The position numbers and the translations under genes were made by a program. This document shows positions 31,283 to 41,600 of a stretch of DNA of 50,045 nt, piece by piece. Each line of letters opens with the position of its first letter. Position 1 is the first letter of the stretch. Below the pieces are notes generated by a model. The model made no database searches, was not told the DNA's origin, and saw only the letters and a list, made by a program, of their open reading frames with translations. The stretch spans positions 1-50,045 of the forward strand of contig DAOUBP010000054.1 of NCBI GenBank assembly GCA_034432655.1, given 5' to 3'. Origin of the DNA: DAOUBP01 sp034432655 (lineage in GTDB: Bacteria; Chloroflexota; Anaerolineae; CG2-30-64-16).

Positions 31283-32230
31283 ATGAGTCAAACGATCTGT
31301 TGTGTGTGCGAGAAGCCCATCGTGGGCCAGGTCGTCCAGATGGGCGGCCGGCCCTACTGCGCCCCCTGCCACGCCAAAGTGACCGGCGACCGGCGGGGGA
31401 CGTGGTGGGCCAGCCTGGTCGGTGCGGGCGTATTGGTGCTTTTCGTGTTACTGGTGGCCCTCATTGCCGGGCTGACTCAGCCCCGGCTGGAGGGTGCCTG
31501 GCTGCTGGCGGTGAGCCTCATCCTGGCGTTGGTACCGGCGGCCATCTGGCTGGCCATCTTCTACGTGCAGGATGTGCGTGAGCCGGAGCCCAAGCGCCTG
31601 GTGCTGGCGGTCTTCCTGCTGGGCGCGCTGCTGGCGCAGGCGGTCGGCAGGTTGGTGACGGAGGACCTGTTCCGGGTCTCGCAGTGGATGGCCACCGCCG
31701 GGCCGCTGCTTCACATCCTGGCGGCCATCCTGATCATCGGTTTCACTGAGATGTTCCTGGTCTACGCGGCCGTCCGTTACAGCGTTTACGGCTTGCCGGA
31801 GTTCGACGAACGGGTGGACGGGGTCATTTACGGCACGGCAGCGGCGTTGGGCTATGCCACCGTGCTCAATGTCAGTTTCGTCGTCCAGAGCGGCGGGGTA
31901 GACCTGGTGGCGGGGGTCATCCGTATCGCCGTAACGGCCCTGGCCCTGGCCAGCTTCGGCGGGCTGGTGGGCTACTTCCTGGGGCGATGCAAGTTCGAGG
32001 ATGAACCGCTGTGGTGGATGCCGGCCGGCCTGGCCCTGGCCGCGGTCCTCGATGGCCTGTTCATCTACGTGCGGGGCGAGATCACGACCACGGCCATCGG
32101 CCTGCAGGGGGGCGGTTACAACCCCTGGCCGGGGCTGATCCTGGCGGCCGTGGTGGCCGGGGCCACCTTTGGCGTGCTGTTCTACCTGTTGAGCCGACTG
32201 CGGCGGCAGACCGCTGTCGCAACCGCCTGA
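31283..32230 (+). CDS. PrsW-family membrane protein with N-terminal zinc ribbon, catalytic residues missing
   Basis: A 315-residue protein. An N-terminal zinc ribbon (Cys6/Cys9 and Cys26/Cys29, CCVCEKPI and YCAPCH) precedes about eight membrane helices. PrsW landmarks are visible: DVREPEPKRLVL and EFDERVDGVIYGTAAALGYA. However the Glu-Glu pair is TEMF (155-158), the EN motif is LN (195-196), and the expected His is absent in ALALASFGGLVGY. It therefore looks like a non-catalytic PrsW relative. A strong ribosome binding site (AGGGAGGAGG) precedes it. It opens a plus-strand run with a membrane-anchored protein, two proteases, a lipoprotein and a kinase-like protein, and could act as a membrane sensor or scaffold. 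Confidence 0.8.
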   Translation: MSQTICCVCEKPIVGQVVQMGGRPYCAPCHAKVTGDRRGTWWASLVGAGVLVLFVLLVALIAGLTQPRLEGAWLLAVSLILALVPAAIWLAIFYVQDVREPEPKRLVLAVFLLGALLAQAVGRLVTEDLFRVSQWMATAGPLLHILAAILIIGFTEMFLVYAAVRYSVYGLPEFDERVDGVIYGTAAALGYATVLNVSFVVQSGGVDLVAGVIRIAVTALALASFGGLVGYFLGRCKFEDEPLWWMPAGLALAAVLDGLFIYVRGEITTTAIGLQGGGYNPWPGLILAAVVAGATFGVLFYLLSRLRRQTAVATA

Positions 32231-32256
32231 GCGCGGGACGAGAAGGAGATGAGACG

Positions 32257-32841
32257 ATGATCGCAGAATTGAGAGCTCGAGCCCGGCAAAAAGATCGCCT
32301 GGTGGACTGGATCGTCGTGGCGATGATCGTGGTTGCGCTCCTGGCGGGCTGGGGCGTTAAGGCCGCGGCCGAGGGCCGCACGGTCATGGCCGAGGCCGGG
32401 GGCTTGCAGCTGTGCTACCCGGCCGGCTGGCTGCGGACGGAGGTTGAGCCGCCCGTCCTGTTGCGGGTCGAGGAGTGGCTGGGCCCTGCGCGCAGCGTGA
32501 TCACCGTGCAGCGCCGGCCCTTGCCCCCCGTGGACAATCCGCTGGCCGCAGTGCAACAGGCGCTGACCCTGGAGCGGGCGCGCGCCTGGACAGCTTACCG
32601 GACCCTGGAAACAGATGAAAACGCGACCATCGCCGGCCGCACGGCAGGGCGGATCGCCTTCGGCTACGTGGAGGCGAACCCCAACCCGTTCCTGCAGACC
32701 ATGCCCGTGGTGATGTACGGCGAGGACTACCTCATCCGGGCCGGCAGCGACGTGTACATCGTGACCCTGACCGCGGCCGAAGCTTACTACGAGCGGGCGA
32801 AGGGCGCCTTGAACCCGGTGGTGCGTTCTCTGCCAAGGTGA
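32257..32841 (+). CDS. membrane-anchored PsbP/DUF1795-like protein, unknown
   Basis: A 194-residue protein with an N-terminal membrane helix (WIVVAMIVVALLAGWGV, residues 18-34) and an extracytoplasmic domain of about 155 residues. Its start (GGLQLCYPAGWLRTEV) has the pattern of PsbP/DUF1795-like lipid-surface domains ('Y P x x W'). AAGGAG precedes the ATG, and the gap to the PrsW-like gene is 26 bases, so the two are co-expressed. Function unknown. The domain assignment is tentative. Confidence 0.75.
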   Translation: MIAELRARARQKDRLVDWIVVAMIVVALLAGWGVKAAAEGRTVMAEAGGLQLCYPAGWLRTEVEPPVLLRVEEWLGPARSVITVQRRPLPPVDNPLAAVQQALTLERARAWTAYRTLETDENATIAGRTAGRIAFGYVEANPNPFLQTMPVVMYGEDYLIRAGSDVYIVTLTAAEAYYERAKGALNPVVRSLPR

Positions 32842-32962
32842 AAGGAGACGCGGGGGCGCGAGGACGCAGAGAGACGCTTTCTTTGCCCCTTGGGTTCTGG
32901 CGGTCCCCCTGCGAAGTTGCGGCCAGTAATCGTGACTTCCCGTCAGCAGGATTGAGAGGAGG

Positions 32963-35224
32963 ATGAGCATGAGGACAAGAGGATATCTGCTTGGGGGCGT
33001 CCTGCTCGTGGGGATGCTCCTGTTCTCGGTGTGGTGGCAGGCGCAGGCTGCGCCCCTGGCCGCTGCGCCGTCGCCCGGCCAATCGGTGGTGCAGATCATC
33101 GCGGCCGACGAGGGACGGGGCGGCCGGCTCATCCCGAAATGGAGCGGCAGCGGCGTGCTGATCTCGGCCGACGGCCTGATCCTGACCAACTGCCACATCG
33201 CCATGCCGCGGCTCATCTGGGATGACCGGGCCTTCGACTACGACCTGTTGATCGTGGCGCTGGCAAGCCGATCGAACAAACCGCCAGCACCCGCCTATCT
33301 GGCCGAAGTGCTGCAGTACGACGCAGGCCTGGACCTGGCCGTCCTCCGCATCAGCCAGACCCTTGATGGTAGCCCGGTGGACGGCCGGAAGCTGAAGCTG
33401 CCGTTTCTGCCCCTGGGCGACTCCGACGCGCTGGCGGCCGATGACACCCTGGACATCCTTGGCTATCCGGGAGCGGCCGACGAGCCGTTAGCCACGACGA
33501 CCGCTGCCATCACCGGCTTCTCTACCGGCCGGGGCATCAAGGGCCGGGCCTGGATTCGCACCGATGCCGAGCTGGGGGGCGGCCTCAGCGGCGGGCCGGC
33601 GTTGAACAAAGACGGCGAGGTGGTGGGCGTGGTGGCGGCCGGCGCCGCGGCAGATGCCGAGGAGGTGATGCAGTGCCGCTACAATGAGGACACCAACCGC
33701 GACGGCCTGGTGGACCAGAACGATACCTGTACGGCGACCGGGGGCACGATCGGCACCCTGCGGCCGGTCAACCTGGCGCAGCCACTGCTGCGCGCCGCGG
33801 CCGGTGCCGTGGCCCCGGAACCGACACCCGCGCCCCAGCCGAAGCCCACGCGCAAGGCCCCGGCCGTCAAGGCCAGCGTGGGCCGGCTGATCTTCGCGCC
33901 GGAGATTGACGAATATGAGCAGCCGGTGACCGTGGTGGAAGCACTTCCGTCCGGCGCGGAGGCAATCTACCTCTTCTTCGACTACGAGAACTTCGCCGAC
34001 GGCGCCACCTGGCAGCCCCTCCTGGTCGTTGACGGCAAGCCGCAGAAGAACGCCTGGCCGGCCGAACAATGGCAGGGCGGCGCACGTGGCACCGCATACA
34101 TCAGCCTGGGCGGCGACGACGAGCCGCTGGAAGACGGCACGTACGAGTTCGTCATCACCTATGAGGGTACCCAGATCGGCTCAGCCGCTATCGAAGTCGG
34201 CGGCCGGCCGGAGAAACGCCCCACCTTCAGTTACATCGTCTTCTCGGCCGGCGGCGAGGAGGGCTATCTCCTGCCAGGGGGCATCAACGAGATCGAGGCG
34301 TCCTTTGAGTACGCCAATATGACCCGTAACACGCGGTGGTCCTATGTCGGGTACTATGAGGGCCAGGAGGTGGCCAGGGGCAGCGGCACGCCGTTTACCC
34401 GGGCTTCCGGCTCGACTTCGCTGCCCCTGCGCAGTGAGACGGCCCTCGATCCGGGGATCTATCGCCTGGAGCTGTATATCGAGGATCGGCTGGCGGCCAC
34501 GGCCGATTGTCTGGTGGGTGAGGCAGGCGCCGGCGGCGAGTTCTTCAGCCCCATCACTTTCGCCGAGGATGTGGACCGCCGGGGCAACCCGATCCGGCCC
34601 GGCACGGCCTTCAAAAGCGGGATCACCGAGCTGTACGGCATCTTCACGTATCAGGGGATGCAGGACGGCTGGGAATGGGGCTGGCAATGGACGCTCAACG
34701 GCGAGTCGTTGCCGTTGCAGAAGCGCACCTGGGACGAAGGGGAAAGCGGCTGGAACACGATCCAGATCTACAACAGCAAGGGCCCGCTCCCCGACGGCGA
34801 GTACCGGCTCGACCTTTATTTGAAAGGTAATCTCGTCCAAAGCGGAACCTGCACTATCGGCGGCGGGGCACCGGCCAAACCTACGCCGGCCCCGAAGAAG
34901 CCAAAAGCCAGGGAAGGTGTGGAGGTGTACGGTCGGATCACCGACGCCGAGACCGGCCGCGGTATCGCCGGAGCATATTTCGTGGTGCTGAAGCCGGGGA
35001 TCAAGCTGGCGGACTTTGAGGGGAAAGAGGAACAGGTGTATACGGCCGCCAAAACGGATCGCAACGGAGACTTCAGCCTGTCTGATCCGCTGATCCGCGG
35101 AGAGAGTTACAGCATGTTTGCCGCAGCCGAGGGCTATCGGCCGGTCGGTGGCGACGACATCCGCGTGGGCGACGACGTCGAGTCGCCGCTGGAGCTGGAG
35201 ATAGAGCTGAAGCGCGCGCGCTGA
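32963..35224 (+). CDS. secreted trypsin-like serine protease with Ca-loop and beta-sandwich repeats (first paralogue)
   Basis: A 753-residue protein with a signal peptide (residues 1-30). The S1-type protease domain has the triad His78 (LTNCHIA), Asp124 (LDLAVL) and Ser209 (GGLSGGP). A calcium-loop motif (DTNRDGLVDQND, 243-254) sits within the end of the protease domain between two cysteines. A Pro/Lys linker (285-300) is followed by three or four beta-sandwich repeats of about 120 residues and a C-terminal carboxypeptidase-regulatory-like domain (YGRITDAETGRGIAGAYFVV). It is likely a surface protease. Its full-length paralogue follows one gene later. Confidence 0.85.
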   Translation: MSMRTRGYLLGGVLLVGMLLFSVWWQAQAAPLAAAPSPGQSVVQIIAADEGRGGRLIPKWSGSGVLISADGLILTNCHIAMPRLIWDDRAFDYDLLIVALASRSNKPPAPAYLAEVLQYDAGLDLAVLRISQTLDGSPVDGRKLKLPFLPLGDSDALAADDTLDILGYPGAADEPLATTTAAITGFSTGRGIKGRAWIRTDAELGGGLSGGPALNKDGEVVGVVAAGAAADAEEVMQCRYNEDTNRDGLVDQNDTCTATGGTIGTLRPVNLAQPLLRAAAGAVAPEPTPAPQPKPTRKAPAVKASVGRLIFAPEIDEYEQPVTVVEALPSGAEAIYLFFDYENFADGATWQPLLVVDGKPQKNAWPAEQWQGGARGTAYISLGGDDEPLEDGTYEFVITYEGTQIGSAAIEVGGRPEKRPTFSYIVFSAGGEEGYLLPGGINEIEASFEYANMTRNTRWSYVGYYEGQEVARGSGTPFTRASGSTSLPLRSETALDPGIYRLELYIEDRLAATADCLVGEAGAGGEFFSPITFAEDVDRRGNPIRPGTAFKSGITELYGIFTYQGMQDGWEWGWQWTLNGESLPLQKRTWDEGESGWNTIQIYNSKGPLPDGEYRLDLYLKGNLVQSGTCTIGGGAPAKPTPAPKKPKAREGVEVYGRITDAETGRGIAGAYFVVLKPGIKLADFEGKEEQVYTAAKTDRNGDFSLSDPLIRGESYSMFAAAEGYRPVGGDDIRVGDDVESPLELEIELKRAR

Positions 35225-35342
35225 AAGGGCGGCGGGACGTCCACAGATGAGCCACGCATGCACGGATTGCCGGCGGGTCGCTTCGTGCATGCGTGGCGTG
35301 GCTCTTACGTTGCCCCCGGCAACAGTGAAAGGAGGTGGGACA

Positions 35343-36011
35343 ATGGTCACTTACGCCGGCATCAGCAGAGCGTTGGCGATTCTGATCATCTGCGCCTGGC
35401 TGGGCCTATGCGTCCTGGGTTGCTCTTCCGGGCCACCGCCGGCGCAACCACAGCCGGCGCCGGCCCAACCTGTCCAGGTGCAGCAGACACAGGTCCAACA
35501 GCCGGCCCTGCCCGCACAGCCACAGGCTCAACCGGCCCTGCCGCAGCAGGTTCCGCAGGCGGTTGAGCCACAGGTCCAGCAGCCGGCCCTGCCCGCACAG
35601 CCACAGGCTCAACCAGGACAGCTCCAGCAGCCGCAAGCCCCGCCCGCGCCGGTCCAACCCCCGCAGGTGCCCCAGCAGCCGCCTGCCGCCATCAATCCCG
35701 TCGGCATCTGGGAAAGCCAAACCATGACCGACTACGGGGTCATGTTCAGCCAGATGATCCTGCAGCCCAACGGTAGCTATTCCTACCAAGTGCGGTGGGG
35801 GGACTTGATGACCTGGGAGGTCGGCCTGTATGAAGTGGGACAGGGGTTCATCCACTTCTCGGTGCAGGACTACGAACCAAAGGTATACAAAGGGACGACC
35901 ATGTGGCGGCCCACGAGCTGGACCGTGTTTTATACCGTAGTGGACCAGAACACTATGATCTGGGAGGATCGCGTGCTCGGTACCCAGTGGACCGTCTACC
36001 GCAGGAGATAA
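35343..36011 (+). CDS. lipoprotein with Pro/Gln repeat spacer
   Basis: A 222-residue lipoprotein with a signal helix and lipobox (LCVLGC, Cys near residue 27). A 90-residue Pro/Gln/Ala stretch follows, in which a segment (QVQQPALPAQPQAQP) occurs twice. A compact C-terminal domain of about 100 residues (VGIWESQTMTDYG to QWTVYRRR) resembles small lipocalin-like beta barrels. AAAGGAGGT lies seven bases before the start. It sits between the two protease paralogues, four bases before the second one, so it is part of the same unit. The spacer probably spans cell wall or surface layer. Confidence 0.8.
   Translation: MVTYAGISRALAILIICAWLGLCVLGCSSGPPPAQPQPAPAQPVQVQQTQVQQPALPAQPQAQPALPQQVPQAVEPQVQQPALPAQPQAQPGQLQQPQAPPAPVQPPQVPQQPPAAINPVGIWESQTMTDYGVMFSQMILQPNGSYSYQVRWGDLMTWEVGLYEVGQGFIHFSVQDYEPKVYKGTTMWRPTSWTVFYTVVDQNTMIWEDRVLGTQWTVYRRR
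35460..35625 (+). repeat. internal direct repeat coding Pro/Gln segment
   Basis: A segment of about 36 bases (CAGCCGGCCCTGCCCGCACA and onward) occurs at 35500-35535 and again at about 35578-35613 inside the lipoprotein gene. It is a substrate for length variation by slippage. Confidence 0.7.
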
Positions 36012-36015
36012 CGAC

Positions 36016-38307
36016 ATGAAACGCATCCTTCTCGGCATCGGTCTGGCCCTGACGTTGGCCGGCCTGGCTGCCGCGCTGCCCGCGCAGGCTCTCGACCGGC
36101 CCACAGCCCAGCGGGTGATGAAGTCGGTCGTCCAGCTCATCGCCGTGCGGGAGAAGAAGTCGGGCATGCTCGTCCCGTTGTGGGGCGGCTCCGGCACCAT
36201 ACTCGCCCCGGACGGCCTGATCCTGACCAACTGCCACGTGGCGCTGCCCAAGGCCATGTGGGACGACCCGGAGTTCGACTATGACCTGCTGGTGGTCGCC
36301 TTGACGATCCGCTCTGACGAGCCCCCGCGGCCGGCCTACCTGGCCGAGGTAGTACAGTACGACCCTGACCTGGACCTGGCCGTGATCCAGGTCAGCCGGC
36401 TGTTGGACGGCAGCCCGGTGGACCGGGAGCAGCTCAACCTGCCCGCCCTGCCCCAGGGCAACTCCGACGACCTGGACCTGGGCGACCGCCTGTACATCTT
36501 CGGCTACCCCGGCATCGGCGGCGAGACCATCACCTTCACCAGCGGCGACGTCAGCGGCTTCACGCGCGAGCAAGGGGTGGAGGGCCGGGCGTGGATCAAG
36601 ACCGACGCCACTATCGCCGGCGGCAACAGCGGCGGCACCGCGGTCAACGAGCAAGGCGAGCTGGTCGGCATCCCTACGCAGACCGGCGCTGGCGGCGACG
36701 ATCAGTATGTGGACTGCCGGCGCCTGGCCGACACCAACGGCGACGGCCGGATTGACGAGAATGACACGTGCATCCCCGTGGGCGGCTTCATCAACGCGCT
36801 GCGGCCGGTGAACCTGGCCAAACCGCTGATCGAGGCCGCCCGGCAGGGGCTGGTGCGGCCTGTGACCCCATCGCCGGCACCGGACGTCAACCAGCCTGCC
36901 GGACCGCCGGCAGTGAGCCGTCTCATCTTCGCGCCGGCGATCAACCAGGCCGATCAGCCCGTGACCGTGGCCGACACGTTCCCCAGCGGCACTCGCGAGC
37001 TGTACCTTTTCTTCGACTACCGGGGATTTCAGGACGGCGTGCCGTGGCAGCCGGTGGCAGCGCGGGACGGCCAGGCCCTGGCGGACACCTGGCCGCGCGC
37101 GGCCTGGAACGGTGGCCCCGCAGGGACCTGGTGGGTAGGCCTCTCCGAGGCCGTCTTGCCCGACGGAGACTATGAATTCCGCGTTGTGTACGGCGACGAG
37201 ACCCTGGGCACCGCCAGGGTGACGGTGGGCGGCCCGCCCCAAGAGGTGCCAACCTTCAGCAACCTGACGGTGACCGCCGGCGACTCTGTAGGGGCGCACG
37301 GCGGAGTGCCCGACGCGGACGGCCGTCCGCCCTCGCCTTCGCCCCCGTTGCCGGCCGGTGTGCGCGAGTTGCGCGCCGTCTTCGATTACGTCCACGTCGC
37401 CGCCGACACGACCTGGACCTATCGCCTCTCCCGTGAAGGGCAAGAGGAGGAGCGTGGGACGGGCGACCCCCTGCCGGCGGGCGCGGGAACGGGGACCCTC
37501 CTCCTGCGCCACAGCCCTGGCTTCGGCCCCGGCAACTATCGCCTGGAGCTGTACCTGGCGGACGGAGGGGCTGGCGGCGGGGGACGGCTGGCCGCCACGA
37601 CCGATTTCGTGCTGGCCGGCGGGCCTTCGGCCACCTTCGGGCCCATCATGTTCGCCGAAGGGGTGGATCGCAAGGGTGAGCCGGTGCGGCCGGGCACAGC
37701 CTTCGAAAGCGGACTGAGAGAGCTGTACGGGTTTTTCGATTATGAGGGGATGGAGGACGGCTGGGAATGGGGCTGGCAGTGGACGGTCAACGGCCGGTCA
37801 TTACCGCTTCAAAAACACACCTGGCAGGAAGGTGTCCGTGGTCGAAACTGGGTTATGATTTATAATAGTAAAGGCGCCCTCCCGGACGGCGAGTACCGGC
37901 TTGATTTGCACCTCCAGGGCGCGCAGGCTCAGAGCGGGACCTGTACCATCGGCCGGACGGCGGCTGGCCCCCCGTCATCACCCCAACCGGCGGCGGAGGG
38001 TATTGAGATCTATGGCCACATCACCGATGCAGACACCAAAACGGGCATTCCGGATGCCCTGTTCCTGGTCCTGCAGCCGGGGATCACCGTGGACGCATTC
38101 CGCTGGACCAAAGAGGAAGTTTACGCGTTGGCCGAAAGCGACCGCCGCGGCTACTTCGAGTTGCCGACGCCCTTGCAGCGCGGCGTGACCTACAGCTGGA
38201 TCGTCACCGCCCGCGGCTACAAGCCGATTCTGGAGGACGGCATCACCATCGGCGCCGACGTGGAATCGCCCTATGAGCTGAACATCGCGCTGCAGCGCGC
38301 CAGGTGA
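36016..38307 (+). CDS. secreted trypsin-like serine protease with Ca-loop and beta-sandwich repeats (second paralogue)
   Basis: A 763-residue paralogue of the protein at 32963-35224 with the same domain order: signal peptide (1-26), triad His74 (LTNCHVA), Asp120 (LDLAVI) and Ser205 (GGNSGGT), calcium-loop DTNGDGRIDEND (239-250), beta-sandwich repeats, and a regulatory-like C-terminal domain. Its active-site loop GNSGG is closer to the classical form than the first copy's GLSGG. It begins four bases after the lipoprotein stop. Two diverged copies retained in one operon suggest different substrates or a heteromeric assembly. Confidence 0.86.
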   Translation: MKRILLGIGLALTLAGLAAALPAQALDRPTAQRVMKSVVQLIAVREKKSGMLVPLWGGSGTILAPDGLILTNCHVALPKAMWDDPEFDYDLLVVALTIRSDEPPRPAYLAEVVQYDPDLDLAVIQVSRLLDGSPVDREQLNLPALPQGNSDDLDLGDRLYIFGYPGIGGETITFTSGDVSGFTREQGVEGRAWIKTDATIAGGNSGGTAVNEQGELVGIPTQTGAGGDDQYVDCRRLADTNGDGRIDENDTCIPVGGFINALRPVNLAKPLIEAARQGLVRPVTPSPAPDVNQPAGPPAVSRLIFAPAINQADQPVTVADTFPSGTRELYLFFDYRGFQDGVPWQPVAARDGQALADTWPRAAWNGGPAGTWWVGLSEAVLPDGDYEFRVVYGDETLGTARVTVGGPPQEVPTFSNLTVTAGDSVGAHGGVPDADGRPPSPSPPLPAGVRELRAVFDYVHVAADTTWTYRLSREGQEEERGTGDPLPAGAGTGTLLLRHSPGFGPGNYRLELYLADGGAGGGGRLAATTDFVLAGGPSATFGPIMFAEGVDRKGEPVRPGTAFESGLRELYGFFDYEGMEDGWEWGWQWTVNGRSLPLQKHTWQEGVRGRNWVMIYNSKGALPDGEYRLDLHLQGAQAQSGTCTIGRTAAGPPSSPQPAAEGIEIYGHITDADTKTGIPDALFLVLQPGITVDAFRWTKEEVYALAESDRRGYFELPTPLQRGVTYSWIVTARGYKPILEDGITIGADVESPYELNIALQRAR

Positions 38308-38339
38308 AAAGCTGGGCCACGGAGACGTGAAGGGAAAAG

Positions 38340-38615
38340 TACAAAGCTCACACAAAGACACAAAGTCACAAAGAAACGCGATTTTTCCCCTTGGTGTCTT
38401 TGTGGCTTTGTGTGAGACCTGGCGAGCATTTCAGGCCGGTCTCCGTGCCGGCTGCGACGCCAGCGCGAAGCTTCCCTGTGGGACGGCGGATGGAAACGCA
38501 ACGGAGCGGCCTGAGCGGAGCAAAGCGCAGTCGAAGGGCACGCAGCAGTCGTCCGGTCAGGGCCGCATCCTTCGCCTGCAGGCTATTGACCTCTGCTGAG
38601 GATGCTCACGTATTT
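38340..38615. repeat. composite palindromic element, copy 2
   Basis: An AAAG-rich inverted repeat (CTCACACAAAGACACAAAG facing CTTTGTGGCTTTGTGTGAG, about 38349-38417) is followed by a GGCCGCATCCTTCG...GAGGATGCTCACG module (about 38561-38612). It has the same two modules, order and direction as 6836-7085. It accounts for the 328-base gap before the kinase-like gene; nothing else is seen there. Confidence 0.7.
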
Positions 38616-38635
38616 TCAGAGCAGGGAGAGCACCT

Positions 38636-41600
38636 ATGCCCGATCTGGTCGGAGAAAGGCTGGGCCGCTATGAGGTCAGAGCCCGCGTAGCCAGCGGCGC
38701 CCTGGCCGAGGTCTATCGGGCCTACAGCGCGGCCCTGGGCCGCGAGGTGGCCCTCAAAGTCTATCGCCCTCATCTGACGACAGAGCCGGCCCTGGCCGAA
38801 CGCCTGCGCGCGGAGGCCCAGCGGGTGGCCGCGCTGCGCCACCCGCACATCGCAGCGATCTACGATTGCGATGTGGCGACCGTGGCCGGCCAGCCGCTCC
38901 TCTACGTGGTGAGCGAGTTCGCCGAGGGCGCAACCCTGAAGGACCGCCTGGCCGCGCTGAAGGCCGAGGGGCGCACCATGCCCCTGCCGGAGGTCACGAC
39001 GCTTGTGCGCGCCATCGCCGCCGCGCTGGACTACGCCCACGGCCGCGGAGTGGTCCACGGCGGGCTGAAGCCGGCCAACGTGCTCTTCACCGCCGAGGGC
39101 GAGCCGATGGTGGCCGACTTCGGCGTGGCGCGAGCTGCCGGCGCGGCCGTGCAGGCCCTGCCCGCCGACCCATCCGGCGCGCCGGCCTACATGGCCCCCG
39201 AGCAGGTCCGGGGCGACCCGGCCGACGCGCGCGCCGACGTCTACGCGCTGGGAGTCATCCTCTACGAGCTGTGCACGAACACGCTGCCTTTCACCGCCGG
39301 TACCGCCACCGGCGTCCTGATGCGCCACCTGACCGAGCCACCGCCCCCGCCCACGCAGGCCAATCCCGGCCTGCCGCCCGCCGTCGAGCAAGTGATCCTC
39401 AAGGCGCTGTGCAAAGCCCCGGCGGATCGCTTTGCCAGGGCCGGGGAGCTGGCCGCGGCGCTGGAGGCCGCGTTGAGCGGCGCCGCGCTTCCTGGCCCGG
39501 CCGCACCGCCCGCGGCCGCCGGCCCTGCCCCCAAACTGAAGCCGGAGGCGGTCATCGCCACCCTCTCGGCGCTGGCGGAAGGGAAACAGGAAGAAGAGGC
39601 GCCGGCGGCCCCTGCGGCCGGGAAGGCGGAGCGGGGCGGCCGGGAGGGGATCCGCAACTTCCTGATCGGCCTGATGGCCCTTTTCACCGCCGCGCTGACC
39701 CTGATCGAGAAGTTCCTGAAGGCGGTGGACATCCTGCGCAACCCGCTGGTGGGCCTCATCGTGGTGGGGGTGGCGGTGGGCGCCATGGTGATCAGCGCCA
39801 GTTACGTCCTTGCGCGGCCGCAGCTTTACAAGCGCTGGCAGCGCCGGCTGGCGGCCGCCGGGCTGATCCTGACCGTGCTGGCCGCGGCCGGCTGGGGCGG
39901 CTGGACCATCTACGACATGAAGCGGCCCCCCAAAGGGCTGATCGTCCTCATCGCCGACTTCGAGCAGGACCCCGGCGCGCGGGCGGTCAACTACGCGCGG
40001 CGCATCGAGACCGGCCTCAACGAGGCGCTGGGCCAGCTCAAGGTCGAAGGGGTTTACGTGGAGCGGGCCTACGAGGTCTACACCGAGAAGGATGCCCGTG
40101 CCAAAGCCGCAGCCCGCAAGGCGGCCGTGGTGATCTACGGCTGGTACGACGATGTTGGCGTGAACCCCCGCTTCGAGCTGGTGCGGGCGCCCCAACAATA
40201 CCTCCCCTTGCTCAAGCAGGCGTCCATCGCCCTGGCCGATCTGGACAAGCTGGAGCTGCGGGTGGATCGGGAACTCAAGGAGATGAGCTACATCGCGGCC
40301 GCGACCATCGGCCTGGCCTACTACGCCGACGGCCAGAACAACCAGGCCCTCTCCTTCTTCGACCTGGCGCTGCGCACCGCGCCGGCGGACACCCGCCTGC
40401 TGGGCCGGGAGGCGGTGCACTTCTACAAGGGCTCGGCCCACTTCTCCCTGCACCAGTTCCCCCAGGCCCTGGCAGCTTTGCAGGAAGCAGTGCGCATTAA
40501 CCCGGACCTCTACGCGGCCCGGCGCAACCTGGCGGTCGCCTACAGCGCCAACTGCGACTACGCCGCCGCCTTGCGCGAGATTGACGAAGCGTTGCGCCTG
40601 AAGCCCGACGCCGGCGACGCCTACTATTTTCGCGGGGTGTTGCTGATGTACCGCAGCCGCTGGGACGAGGCCGCGGCCGCGCTGGCCCGGGCCGCCGAGC
40701 TCTCGCCGAACGACCCCGCCGTCCACGCGGCCCTGGGCCAGGCCTACCGGGAGATCGGCCGGACCGCGGAGGCCGATGCCGCCTTTGCCCGGGCCGCTGC
40801 CCTGAGCGAGGCCGCCTTGAAAGACCGGGACAAAGCCGATGACCCGCAGGCCATCGCTGCCCATGCCGATGCCCTGCTGAGCGCCGGCCGCTTTGAGGAA
40901 GCGGAAGCCGGGTTTCGGCGGGCTATTGATCTGGGCCAGAAACGCAATTTGCGGCCCGACCGCCTGGCCTGGCTCCACCGCGCCTTGGGCCGGGCTTATT
41001 GGGACATAGAACGCTGGCAGGAGATGGCCGAGGCCTACCGGCAGGCGAGCGAGCTCTCCCCCGGCCTGCACAGCGACCACAGTGCGCTGGCCGTTGCGTA
41101 TCGGGGCATGGGGCAGACCGACCAGGCCGTGGCGGCCTACCAGCAGGCGCTGGCCCTCCTCCCCTGCGATGCCAACACGCACGATCTGCTGGCCGACCTT
41201 TACCGCGAGCTCGGCCGGAACGAGGAAGCATTGGCTGAATACCGTCTGGCCGCGCAATATGACCCCGAGGACCTCACCGCCTGGCACGCCATCGGCCAGC
41301 TCCTGGAGGAGCAGGGACAGGTTGAAGAGGCCCAGGCCGCGTATGCACAGGCCGTCGCCGCAGCGGAGAGCCACCTGGAACGCAACCCGCACGACGCGGC
41401 GACAGCCTCCATGCTCGGCCTGATGTACCTGTTGCAGGGCGACGCAGAGCGGGCGATCCCGGTCCTCCAGCAGGCCGTAGCCCTGAAGCCCACTGCCGAC
41501 AACCGCTACGCCCTGGGCAACGCTTTCTACGACGCCGGCCGGTACGAGGACGCCTTGAACGAGTATCAGGCTGCCCTGGCTGCTGACCCCCGTCATTTCG

